From: DASQFI01 sp035633215
Lineage (GTDB): Bacteria; Acidobacteriota; Vicinamibacteria; Vicinamibacterales; SCN-69-37
Direction of reading: 5' to 3'
Assembly: GCA_035633215.1 (NCBI GenBank)
Contig: DASQFI010000039.1
Span: 548,532 to 612,531, forward strand
DNA: 64,000 nucleotides
Shown here in pieces: positions 25,064 through 33,016 of the stretch. The position numbers were made by a program, and so were the translations under genes. The notes beneath the pieces were generated by a model. That model was given only the letters and a program-made list of their open reading frames with translations. It did not search any database and was not told the DNA's origin. Every line of letters begins with the position of its first letter. Position 1 is the stretch's first letter.

Positions 25064-26017
25064 TCACGCGCGCCTGACCTTCGCCTTGGCCTGCGCCTGC
25101 GTCACCGGCGGACTGCCGGCGCGCCGGCTCAGAATGATCGCCACTGCGGCGGCGATGAACACGGTGGAGTACGTGCCGGTGATGATGCCGACGAGCAGGG
25201 TGAACGCCATCGGGCGCAGCACCTGTCCGCCGAAGAGATACAACGCCAGGACGGCCAGGAACGTCGTGCCGGCCGTGATGATGGTCCGGCTGAGCGTCTG
25301 GTTCACGGCCTTGTTCACGGCCCGGTCGAGCGGCTCCTTGCGCGCCAGCCGCTGGTTCTCACGGACGCGGTCGAAGACGACGATCGTGTCGTTCACCGAG
25401 TACCCGGTGATCGTCAGAATCGCGGCGATGACGTTCAGCGAGAGCTCATAGCCGAACCAGGTCAGGAACACGAGGGTGACGAGGATGTCGTGGAACGTCG
25501 CGACGATCGCGCCGATGCCGAACGACAGCCGGAATCGCAACGCGATGTACACGAGGATCCCGCCGAGCGCCGTCAGCGTCGCCGCGACGCCCTTGCGCTT
25601 GAGATCCTCACCGATGGTCGGGCCGACGATATCGCGATTCCGGACCTCGAAGTCGCCGATGTTGGCCGCCCTGAGGGACGATTCGACCTGCTTGGCGTCC
25701 GCCTCGAGGCTGGCACCCTGCTCGAGCCCCTCGCGCAGCGGCAGCCGCACCATGATCTCGTTGTCGGCAGGCTGGCCGAACGTCTGAACGGTCGCCTCGC
25801 CCGACAGCGGGCCGAGGGCATTCCGGACGGTGTCTTCGGCGGTGGGTTTCGCGAACTTGAGCCAGAGCACCGTGCCGCCCGAGAAATCGACGCCGAGCGG
25901 CAGACCGCCACGCGAGACGATCGTGAAGATCCCCGAGCCGATGATCGCGACCGACAGGATGATGGCGTGCCAGCGCCACTTGATGAAGTTGTAGTTGGGA
26001 TTCGTGAAGATGTGCAT
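25064..26017 (-). CDS. secF: Protein translocase subunit SecF
   Basis: Inner-membrane partner of SecD that uses the proton gradient to pull proteins through SecYEG. 317 residues: six membrane helices, a periplasmic P4-type domain with the conserved GVDFSGGT near the N-terminus, and helices with SVNDTIVVFDRVREN. The stop lies 40 bases before uppP, and it follows secD by 21 bases. Confidence 0.97.
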   Translation of the reverse strand: MHIFTNPNYNFIKWRWHAIILSVAIIGSGIFTIVSRGGLPLGVDFSGGTVLWLKFAKPTAEDTVRNALGPLSGEATVQTFGQPADNEIMVRLPLREGLEQGASLEADAKQVESSLRAANIGDFEVRNRDIVGPTIGEDLKRKGVAATLTALGGILVYIALRFRLSFGIGAIVATFHDILVTLVFLTWFGYELSLNVIAAILTITGYSVNDTIVVFDRVRENQRLARKEPLDRAVNKAVNQTLSRTIITAGTTFLAVLALYLFGGQVLRPMAFTLLVGIITGTYSTVFIAAAVAIILSRRAGSPPVTQAQAKAKVRRA

Positions 26018-26038
26018 GACCGCGGCAGCTCCAGCCTG

Positions 26039-27601
26039 TCAGATGCTCAGGTTAGTCGCGCCCGCCGGCCGGCGCGACAGAATCAGCTCGAAGAGCGTCC
26101 GGGAGACGAAGACCGCGGTAAACACGTTGGCCAGCAATCCGAAAAAGAGCGTCGTCGCAAAGCCGCGAATCGGACCGGTACCGAACTGGAACAGGAACGC
26201 CGCCGCAATCAGCGAAGAGACGTGGGTGTCCACGATCGTCGTAAAGACGCGGTTGAAACCCGCCGCCACGGCCTGCCGCGTGCCGCGCTTCGTGGCCAGC
26301 TCTTCGCGGATCCGCTCGAAGATCAGCACGTTCGAGTCCACACCCATGCCGATCGTGAGCACGAACCCGGCGATCCCGGGCAGCGTCATGACGCCGCCCA
26401 GGTATGCCATGAACCCGAGCAGGATCGTCAGATTGAGGACGATCGAGAGAAAAGCGTTGAACCCGGCCAGCTTGTAATAGACGAGCATGAACAAGGTGAC
26501 CAGCGCGAGCCCGGCGATCGACGCGCGGATGCCCGCCCTGATGGAATCCTGGCCAAGCGACGGACCTACCGTGCGCTCTTCAAGGTAGCTGAGCGAGGCG
26601 GGCAGTGCGCCCGACCGCAGCACGAGCGACAGGTCGTCGGCTTCCTGCTGCGTGAAGCTGCCAGAAATACGGCCTTCCCGCTCGATCCGGGCCTCGATGA
26701 CCGGCGCCGACTGCACGAAGTCGTCGAGGATGATGGCCAGTTGACGGCCGATGTTGGCCCCGGTCGCCTTCCCGAACTTCACCGCCCCGTCGCTGTTCAG
26801 CGAAAACGCGACGGCCGGCTGGTTGAACTCGTCGAGCGTCGGACGGGCGTTGCGGAGATCGGTGCCAGTGACGACCGGCGTCTTCCGCACCAGGTACAGC
26901 AGTTTCGACGTGTCGGTCTTCGAGCCCGACACGCCTTCCTTGATCTCCATGTCCGGCGGCAGCACGCCGTTATGCGACTGCAGCAGCGTCGCCTGATCGC
27001 TCGCCACCGTTTCGACGAGCTTGATCTCGAGCCGCGCCGTCCTGCCGATGAGCTCCTTGGCCCTGTCGGGTTCGTCCACTCCGGGCATCTCCACGACGAT
27101 CCGGTCGCCCGTGCTCCCGTACGGCGCCACGACGGGCTCGGACACGCCGAACTCGTTGACGCGTCTCTCGATCGTCTGCAGCGCCTGAGTCACGGCTTCC
27201 GTGCGGCTCCGGCTCACGATGTTCGGCCGCATGCTGAACCTATAGGTGCCGCCGCCGCTCGCCTGCCGATCGAAGCTGCCGGACACCTGCTGATCGGCGA
27301 TCTGCCGCAGCTGCGCATCGCCGGCCGGTTGCACGCCTTCCACGACGAACTCGGTCAGGCTCGTGGGCCGGACCGCGGTGTGGGCGACGCCGGCGGCCGT
27401 GAGCGCTTCACGAAGCTGCTCGGCGGCCGTCTCTGTTTCGATCTTGATCGCGTCGTCGGTATGCACCTTGAGCACCAGGTGCACACCGCCCTGAAGGTCC
27501 AGGCCACGCTTCACCCTGGTGCCCGGAGGATAGAACGCCCAGACGGCCAGCGCCGTCACGGCGAGGATCGTGAGAATCTTCCACCGAAGGTTTGCGTACA
27601 T
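26039..27601 (-). CDS. secD: Protein translocase subunit SecD
   Basis: Works with SecF and YajC in the SecDF-YajC accessory complex. 520 residues: an N-terminal helix, a large periplasmic head (about residues 30-350) beginning RGLDLQGGVHLVL, then five C-terminal membrane helices with the conserved GMGVDSNVLIFERIREEL. Three bases separate it from yajC upstream. Confidence 0.97.
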   Translation of the reverse strand: MYANLRWKILTILAVTALAVWAFYPPGTRVKRGLDLQGGVHLVLKVHTDDAIKIETETAAEQLREALTAAGVAHTAVRPTSLTEFVVEGVQPAGDAQLRQIADQQVSGSFDRQASGGGTYRFSMRPNIVSRSRTEAVTQALQTIERRVNEFGVSEPVVAPYGSTGDRIVVEMPGVDEPDRAKELIGRTARLEIKLVETVASDQATLLQSHNGVLPPDMEIKEGVSGSKTDTSKLLYLVRKTPVVTGTDLRNARPTLDEFNQPAVAFSLNSDGAVKFGKATGANIGRQLAIILDDFVQSAPVIEARIEREGRISGSFTQQEADDLSLVLRSGALPASLSYLEERTVGPSLGQDSIRAGIRASIAGLALVTLFMLVYYKLAGFNAFLSIVLNLTILLGFMAYLGGVMTLPGIAGFVLTIGMGVDSNVLIFERIREELATKRGTRQAVAAGFNRVFTTIVDTHVSSLIAAAFLFQFGTGPIRGFATTLFFGLLANVFTAVFVSRTLFELILSRRPAGATNLSI

Positions 27602-27604
27602 TAT

Positions 27605-27958
27605 TTAGTTTCCGCCTGCTTCAGGCTGCACGACCGGCTCCTGCCCCTGGTAGCCCCCGATGGCCGCGCGCGCGACTTCGATGCGGACCTTGTCGGCAAT
27701 CTGGAGCTGGACGGTCACGTCCGACAGCCGCGTGACCTGACCGTAGATGCCGCTCGTCGTGACGATCCGGTCCCCGACCTTGAGGGCCGACTGAAACTCC
27801 TGGACCTTTTTCTGGCGCTTCCGCATCGGCATCAGCACCAGCAGATAGAAGATCCCAATCATCAGCACGAACGGGAAGAGCTGGATCAGGATGTTGCTCT
27901 GTCCCTGCGCCGGCTGCGCCATGGCCACCACGAACGGCACTGTCATGGGAACGGTCAT
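27605..27958 (-). CDS. yajC: Preprotein translocase subunit YajC
   Basis: Small single-helix membrane protein of the SecDF-YajC complex, 117 residues. One hydrophobic helix (FVLMIGIFYLLVLMP) is followed by the basic RKRQKKVQEF and the family domain LKVGDRIVTTSGIYGQV. Start overlaps the tgt stop as ATGA, so translation is coupled. The order tgt-yajC-secD-secF is a classic bacterial cluster. Confidence 0.96.
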   Translation of the reverse strand: MTVPMTVPFVVAMAQPAQGQSNILIQLFPFVLMIGIFYLLVLMPMRKRQKKVQEFQSALKVGDRIVTTSGIYGQVTRLSDVTVQLQIADKVRIEVARAAIGGYQGQEPVVQPEAGGN

Positions 27959-29124
27959 TCTATGTAGGAAGTCGGCCGGCGGGAATACGTCTCGAGGAAC
28001 GCTCTCTTGAAAGACTCGAAGGTTCCGAACTCAATAGCCTTCCTAAGCTCCCGCATGGTGTCAAGGTAAAAGTACAGATTGTGCAATGTGTTAAGGGTGG
28101 CTGCCGTCAGTTCGCCGGACACGAACAGGTGGCGCAGATAGGCCCGTGAGTGCCGCCGGCAGGTCGGGCAGCCGCACTCCGGATCGGGCGGATCCTGGTC
28201 CTCGGCATACCTGGCGTTCTTGATGTTCATCGGCCCCCGGCGGGTGAACAACTGCCCATTCCTGGCGTTGCGAGTGGGCAACACGCAGTCGAACAGGTCG
28301 ATCCCCCGAGCCACGCTTTCGACCAGGTCGTCCGGCATGCCCGTGCCCATCAGGTATCGCGGCCGGTCCCGGGGAAGCTGGGGGGCCGTATGGGCCACGA
28401 GGTCGTACATGAGGTCGACCGGCTCGCCCACCGACAGGCCCCCGATGGCATAGGCATCGAATCCGATGCCGACCGTCCCCGCCACACTCTGGTCGCGCAG
28501 GTCCTTGAAGGTGCCGCCCTGGATGATGCCGAATTGCGCCTGAGCCGGTGACGGACGCAGAACCTCCGGAGCCGCGCCACGCTCGAGCGCAAGGAACCGA
28601 TCGCGCGCGCGCCGACCCCATCGAAGCGTCCGCGACATCGCCGCGTCAGCTTCCTCACGCGTCACCGGCCAGCTCGGACACTGGTCGAACATCATCGCGA
28701 TGTCCGATCCCAGACGCGCCTGAATGTCGACGACCGATTCCGGCGTCAGCGCATGCGACCGGCCGTCCAGGTGCGACCGAAAGACGACGCCGTCCTCCGT
28801 CAGCTTCGCGCGGGCGGCAAGACTGAAGACCTGGTACCCGCCGGAGTCGGTCAAGATGGGCCGCTCCCACCCGGTGAAGCGATGGAGCCCGCCCGCGCGC
28901 GCGATCAGATCGTCGCCCGGCCGAAGGTGCAGATGGTACGTGTTCGCGAGGACAATTTCCGCCCCAAGGTCGTGAAGTTGTTCCACTGTCACGCCTTTGA
29001 CGGCGCCGCGCGTCCCGACCGGCATGAACGCCGGTGTATCAATTGTGCCGTGCGGGAGACGGAGACGGCCACGGCGCGCACCGCCGTCCGTCGCGACGAC
29101 TTCGAAGCTGAACGAGGCGCTCAC
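27955..29124 (-). CDS. tgt: tRNA-guanine transglycosylase (queuosine pathway)
   Basis: Exchanges the wobble guanine of GUN-anticodon tRNAs for preQ1. 389 residues from a GTG start; the frame is open further upstream, but only this start gives the usual length of about 380. Seen: the catalytic Asp region LTDSGGYQVFS, RSHLDGRSHALTPE, the second nucleophile in LFDCVLPTRNARNG, and the zinc site ECGCPTCRRHSRAYLRHL. Diverges from ddl with only 35 bases between the starts. Confidence 0.95.
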   Translation of the reverse strand: MSASFSFEVVATDGGARRGRLRLPHGTIDTPAFMPVGTRGAVKGVTVEQLHDLGAEIVLANTYHLHLRPGDDLIARAGGLHRFTGWERPILTDSGGYQVFSLAARAKLTEDGVVFRSHLDGRSHALTPESVVDIQARLGSDIAMMFDQCPSWPVTREEADAAMSRTLRWGRRARDRFLALERGAAPEVLRPSPAQAQFGIIQGGTFKDLRDQSVAGTVGIGFDAYAIGGLSVGEPVDLMYDLVAHTAPQLPRDRPRYLMGTGMPDDLVESVARGIDLFDCVLPTRNARNGQLFTRRGPMNIKNARYAEDQDPPDPECGCPTCRRHSRAYLRHLFVSGELTAATLNTLHNLYFYLDTMRELRKAIEFGTFESFKRAFLETYSRRPTSYIE

Positions 29125-29135
29125 CGCGCTTAGCC

Positions 29136-29141
29136 TATAAT
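29136..29141 (+). promoter_or_regulatory. Candidate -10 element for ddl
   Basis: Perfect TATAAT preceded by CC, 18 bases upstream of the ddl GTG start. No good -35 is seen. The predicted leader would be only about 12 bases. A matching CCTATAAT precedes the secreted-protein gene at 48068. Confidence 0.4.
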
Positions 29142-29159
29142 GACGTCCCGATATTTCCC

Positions 29160-30320
29160 GTGAGACGTCTTCGCGTTGGAGTGCTTTACGGTGGACGCTC
29201 GGGCGAGCATGAAGTGTCGCTCGCTTCAGCGGCTGCTGTCTTTGCCAACCTTGATCGCCAGCGCTACGAGCCTGTCGCCGTCCGCATCGAGAAGGATGGA
29301 CGCTGGGTGCTCGCCGATCGTCCGCCGTCGGCGGCGTCAGCCGCCGAAGTGATCGAACAGACGCGCAGCGAAGTCGCGCGCGTGCGCGGCGGACGTGAAG
29401 TGTTCCTGCCGCCCAGACCTGGTGAAGAAACACTGGTGCTTGTCGATCGACGATCGGCGCGCGCGGATGAAGCCGAAGCCTCCGCCGCGCTCACCGGTCT
29501 GCGGCTGGACGTGATCTTCCCGGTGCTGCACGGACCGTACGGCGAGGACGGCACGATCCAGGGCCTTCTCGAGCTGGCCAACGTCGCCTACGTCGGGTGC
29601 GGCGTGCTCGCCTCGTCGGTCGGCATGGACAAGGCCGTGATGAAAGTGCTCTTCCGCGCCGGCGGGCTGCCGGTGTGCGACTGGCAGGTCGTCCGGCGCC
29701 GGGAATGGCGGACGGCCCCGAGAACGGTCGGCACGGCCGTCGAGGAGAACCTGTCGTATCCCGTCTTCGTCAAGCCCGCGAATATGGGGTCCAGCGTGGG
29801 GATTTCGAAGGTCCACGAGCCGGGCGAGCTTGGGTCGGCCCTCGATCAGGCCTTCGAGTTCGACCGAAAGGTCATCGTCGAAGCGGCGGTCGCCGACGCC
29901 CGCGAAATCGAGTGCGCGGTGCTCGGAACCGAGTCGCCCGAGGCCTCGGTGCCCGGCGAGATTGTCCCGTCGCGCGAGTTCTACGACTACCAGGCGAAGT
30001 ACATCGACGGGCACTCCCGGCTGGAGATTCCGGCGTCGCTCGACGACGACCAGACGCGCGAGGTGCGGGAGCTGGCGCTCGCGGCCTTCGACGCCATCGA
30101 CGGAGCGGGGCTGGCGCGCGTCGACTTCCTCCTCAGCCGCGCGACCGGCGCGCTCTACGTCAACGAGATCAACACACTGCCGGGCTTCACGACCATCAGC
30201 ATGTATTCGAAGCTGTGGGCGGCCTCGGGCGTGCCCTACGCCACGCTTGTCGATCGACTGATCGCGCTCGCGATCGAACGTCACTCCGAGAAGCAGGAGC
30301 TCAAGACGACGGTGTTCTGA
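29160..30320 (+). CDS. ddl: D-alanine--D-alanine ligase
   Basis: ATP-grasp enzyme making the D-Ala-D-Ala dipeptide for peptidoglycan. 386 residues from a GTG start. Seen: GVLYGGRSGEHEVSLASA, the GPYGEDGTIQG loop, ATP-grasp lysine region FVKPANMGSSVGISKV, omega-loop EFYDYQAKY with the Tyr expected of dipeptide rather than depsipeptide (VanA-type) ligases, and the metal-binding YVNEINTLPGFT. Residues 70-115 form an extended Arg/Glu-rich stretch longer than in compact Ddl. Confidence 0.95.
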   Translation: MRRLRVGVLYGGRSGEHEVSLASAAAVFANLDRQRYEPVAVRIEKDGRWVLADRPPSAASAAEVIEQTRSEVARVRGGREVFLPPRPGEETLVLVDRRSARADEAEASAALTGLRLDVIFPVLHGPYGEDGTIQGLLELANVAYVGCGVLASSVGMDKAVMKVLFRAGGLPVCDWQVVRRREWRTAPRTVGTAVEENLSYPVFVKPANMGSSVGISKVHEPGELGSALDQAFEFDRKVIVEAAVADAREIECAVLGTESPEASVPGEIVPSREFYDYQAKYIDGHSRLEIPASLDDDQTREVRELALAAFDAIDGAGLARVDFLLSRATGALYVNEINTLPGFTTISMYSKLWAASGVPYATLVDRLIALAIERHSEKQELKTTVF

Positions 30321-30376
30321 GCGTCGTCGCGTCGCCGATCGCGCGCGCGTCGACGCGCTCGAAGCGAAGAATGTGC

Positions 30377-30405
30377 TTGACTCCTCTCGGCCTCATCCAT
30401 AATCT
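30377..30405 (+). promoter_or_regulatory. Promoter upstream of candidate small RNA
   Basis: TTGACT (30377-30382) followed by CATAAT (30398-30403, 15-base spacer) or TAATCT (30400-30405, 17-base spacer). Sited 57 bases after the ddl stop, with no gene start until 30765, so it most likely drives an RNA ending at the terminator at 30610. Confidence 0.45.
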
Positions 30406-30610
30406 ACGTCTTGCGTGAGATCGACTGACTCATACGACCTGTTGTGCATCGTCGATCACGATGATGAGTCACTTGCTCTCGCGCCGCTGGTAATGACCCA
30501 CGACGGAAGTCGAACGACGCGTCGAGTCCGGATTGACCCGAACGCGGCGAGGCGCCAGGCAACGACGTAAGGCGACAGGGTGCGGCACTTGTGCCTGCAC
30601 CCTTTTTTTT
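30405..30610 (+). ncRNA. Candidate structured small RNA after ddl
   Basis: About 200 gene-free bases bounded by a promoter-like site and a strong intrinsic terminator. Helices fit a three-way junction. P1 pairs TACGTCTTG (30405-30413) with CAA-C-GACGTA (30560-30569). P2 pairs TGACTCAT (30426-30433) with ATGAGTCA (30464-30471), stacked on CATCGT/ACGATG. P3 pairs CGCCGC (30482-30487) with GCGGCG (30544-30549). The likely start point near 30410 would clip part of P1, so either P1 is coincidental or the promoter lies elsewhere. No match to 6S, SRP, tmRNA or RNase P motifs was recognised. It might instead be a leader or attenuator for the peptide gene at 30765. Confidence 0.5.
30578..30610 (+). 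terminator. Intrinsic terminator of the candidate small RNA
   Basis: GC-rich stem GGGTGC-GGCAC paired with GTGC-CT-GCACCC, two-base loop, followed immediately by eight T. A textbook rho-independent terminator on the plus strand. Confidence 0.88.
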
Positions 30611-30764
30611 GTCCGAGATCGCAGACGCGAGCCACGATGACGCTCGAACGTCTGCAGCAAGGCAAGGGCGCTGCGCGTGCGGGTATGCGTGCCGGTTGGC
30701 AGCGACGCCGCGGCGCAGTCGGTGCCTGCGCACCACACCACCGTGAAGGGGGGGAACCAAGACA

Positions 30765-30818
30765 ATGGCGAAGAAAGCAGCCAAGGGCGGGAAAAAGAAG
30801 GGCGGCAAGAAGCGCTAA
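30765..30818 (+). CDS. 17-residue Lys/Gly-rich basic peptide
   Basis: The reading frame encodes MAKKAAKGGKKKGGKKR and stops with TAA. A purine-rich AAGGGGGGGAA lies 9 bases before the ATG, and a strong intrinsic terminator begins 20 bases after the stop, so this is a self-contained unit. Ten of 17 residues are basic and none is hydrophobic beyond alanine, so it would bind nucleic acid or ribosomes rather than membranes; that is inference. The frame is closed by TGA at 30744 upstream, so it is not the end of a longer protein. No family is recognised. Confidence 0.6.
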   Translation: MAKKAAKGGKKKGGKKR

Positions 30819-30837
30819 GCCTGCCTGGCTTGAAAGG

Positions 30838-30873
30838 GAGAAAAGGGGGCTGTTTGTCGCCCCCTTTTTTCTC
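30838..30873. terminator. Bidirectional intrinsic terminator between convergent units
   Basis: Stem GAGAAAAGGGGGC/GCCCCC with loop TGTTTGTC and a run of six T then CTC. On the plus strand it ends the small-peptide transcript. On the minus strand the mirrored AAAA/TTTT tract can end the HEAT-cyclophilin transcript, whose stop is at 30896. Confidence 0.88.
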
Positions 30874-30895
30874 GTACGCCGAAAGTACTGCCGGG

Positions 30896-33016
30896 TTACA
30901 TCCCGCCCATCGTTTTCCCGTCCCAGATGCGCACGCGCTCGATCACGTCCCAGAGCTCCACGCGATCCAGCAGGTCCATCCCGTTCACGACCCGGCCAAA
31001 CGCCGTGTATTTGCCGTCGAGGTGCGGCTGCGGTGACAGCGCGATGAAGAACTGGCTGCCGGCCGTGTCCTGCCCGTCGATCGCCATCCCGACCGTGCCG
31101 CGCAGGTACGGCAGCGGGCTCAGCTCGTCCCGGATCGTGTAGCCCGGTCCGCCCTCTCCGTCCCCGCGCGGGTCGCCCGCCTGGATCACGAAGTTCGGGA
31201 CGACGCGGTGCACCTTCAGCCCGTTGAAGAACCCCGCCCGCGCGAGCTCCATGAACGTCAACGACGTCAGCGGCGCGTCGACGACGTTGAGCTCGATCTC
31301 GATCGTGCCGAGACGGGTCTCGATGAACGCGTGCGGTGAATAGTCGGGCCGGAGCAGGCGAGGCGACTCGAAGAACTCGAGCGGCTGGCGCACGGGCGCC
31401 GGCCGGGCGGGCGACGCGTCGGCCTGGCCCAGCCCGCGGAGGAGCTCGGCGGCCCGGAGCCGGACCGGCCAGTCGCGATCGGCGAGCGCCTTCCTCAACG
31501 TCGTCACCGCGTCCTCGCCGCCGTATTTGGCCAGGGCCTCGAGCGCGGCGGCGCGCGCGCCGTACGACGCGTCGCCCTCGCCCCGAACGTACGCGGCGCC
31601 GAGGCGCGCCGCGCCCCCTTCCGGACGTCGCTCCCCCATGAGCCGCGCGGCGATGGTACGCAGGACGAAGTCCGGCGCTTCAAGGGCATCAAACAGGCGC
31701 TTCGTCAGATCGGCCGCTTCGATTCGCGCCAGCCCTTCGAGCGCCGGACCGCGCACGCGACTGTCGTCATCGGCGGCAAGTTCCTGAAGTCCTGGCGCCG
31801 CGCGATCCGCGGGCAGTGTCGCGAGGACCCCGGCGAGGGCGGCCCGAACCGACCAGTCCTTGTCGCGGTCGAACGTCGAGATCACCAGCAGAAACCCTTC
31901 GGGATCGAGCCTGGCCGCGCCGGCGATCGCGGCCGCGCGGATCGCGGGCCAGGGATCGGTCAGCAGGTTGAGCATCATCTGAAACGCCTTCGGGTCGCCA
32001 ATCGCCGTGAGCGCGTTGACGGCTTCGAGCGCGAGATTGGGAGGTGTCGTGCGCTCGCCGATGAGCTTCACGAGCATGTCGACGACATCGGCGCCGCCAC
32101 CCTGCCCCAGTGCGCGCACGGCCGCGACTCGCAACCGGACATCGGCGTCGCCACGCGTGGCGATTGCCGCTGCCGGAGCCACGAGGCGGCGGTCCTTCGC
32201 GGCGGCAAGACCGCGGAGCGCAAACGCCGGCGTGTACACCCCGCTGCTCGACGAAAGCGCGAGCAAGGCAGGCGCGGCGCGTGCGTCGGCGATTCTTTGG
32301 AGCGCGTACGCGACGGGCCACCAGCGCGAGACCGGCTGTCCCTGCTCGTCCTGCGCGACGCGAGCGAGCGCGTCGAAATCGCGCAACCGGACGAGCGCGA
32401 ACAACGCGAGGCGACAGAGCTCGACCTCCGGCGACTTCGGCCACTCCTCATCGTCGGGTTCGATCGCGGCGATCGTCGTGCGGCACCCGGCCGCGGCGTC
32501 GGCGACGGCGGGCGCGGTCGCGCGATCGCCGATGAGCCCGAGCGCCTCGGCCGCGCGGCCGCGCACCTGCACGGAGGGCTCCTTCAACGCGGCCTTGAGC
32601 GGATCGATCGCGTCCTTCGACGCGAGGAGCCCGAGCGCGAACGCGGCCGTCGCGCGGACGTTCTCGTCAGGATCGGTCAGCGCCGTGATGAGGGCCGGCG
32701 CGCTCTCGGCCAGTCCCACGCGTCCGATGGCGAGAAGCGCACGGCGGCGGAGCGCGGCGTCGGGATCGAGCGCCAGACCTTCGAGATCGGCGGCCGTGGC
32801 CGGCGTCAGCGCGCGCGGCCCGATGCCTGGCGCGGCAGGCGCGTCGACACCCGCGTCACGCAGCGCGCGCTGGTGTTCGAGCCGCAACATCCAGGCGGCC
32901 TTCGTATCGAGCGACACCGGAGGCGGGGGCGGCGGCGCCGGAGGCGCGGGCGGCTTCTTCGCCAGACAGCCCGCGAGGCCGACAACGATCGCGATGGCCC
33001 AGATGCGCTTGCTCAC
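30896..33016 (-). CDS. HEAT-repeat lipoprotein fused to a cyclophilin-type peptidyl-prolyl isomerase
   Basis: 706 residues. A lipoprotein signal (LAGC) and a short Pro-rich linker are followed by about ten HEAT/PBS-lyase-like repeats (roughly residues 70-540, e.g. NVRATAAFALGLLA, VRLRVAAVRALG), then a C-terminal cyclophilin domain (about 555-706). The isomerase core is clear: FFNGLKVHRVVPNFVIQAGD, TVGMAIDGQDTAGSQFFIA and HLDGKYTAFGRVVNGMDL, with the catalytic Arg and Phe present. It is probably tethered in the periplasm, where the repeats would bind a client or partner. Its GTG start overlaps the stop of the enolase-family gene by four bases. Confidence 0.9.
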   Translation of the reverse strand: MSKRIWAIAIVVGLAGCLAKKPPAPPAPPPPPPVSLDTKAAWMLRLEHQRALRDAGVDAPAAPGIGPRALTPATAADLEGLALDPDAALRRRALLAIGRVGLAESAPALITALTDPDENVRATAAFALGLLASKDAIDPLKAALKEPSVQVRGRAAEALGLIGDRATAPAVADAAAGCRTTIAAIEPDDEEWPKSPEVELCRLALFALVRLRDFDALARVAQDEQGQPVSRWWPVAYALQRIADARAAPALLALSSSSGVYTPAFALRGLAAAKDRRLVAPAAAIATRGDADVRLRVAAVRALGQGGGADVVDMLVKLIGERTTPPNLALEAVNALTAIGDPKAFQMMLNLLTDPWPAIRAAAIAGAARLDPEGFLLVISTFDRDKDWSVRAALAGVLATLPADRAAPGLQELAADDDSRVRGPALEGLARIEAADLTKRLFDALEAPDFVLRTIAARLMGERRPEGGAARLGAAYVRGEGDASYGARAAALEALAKYGGEDAVTTLRKALADRDWPVRLRAAELLRGLGQADASPARPAPVRQPLEFFESPRLLRPDYSPHAFIETRLGTIEIELNVVDAPLTSLTFMELARAGFFNGLKVHRVVPNFVIQAGDPRGDGEGGPGYTIRDELSPLPYLRGTVGMAIDGQDTAGSQFFIALSPQPHLDGKYTAFGRVVNGMDLLDRVELWDVIERVRIWDGKTMGGM

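Noticed and set aside
24941..27967. 1008-codon plus-strand open frame opposite secF, secD and yajC
   Set aside because: Shadow frame; no start context, no domain, and three well-conserved genes lie on the other strand.
30405..30610. 6S RNA, SRP RNA or tmRNA identity for the candidate small RNA
   Set aside because: No conserved sequence of those families was recognised; a three-way junction is also not the 6S rod with a central bubble. Left as unknown.
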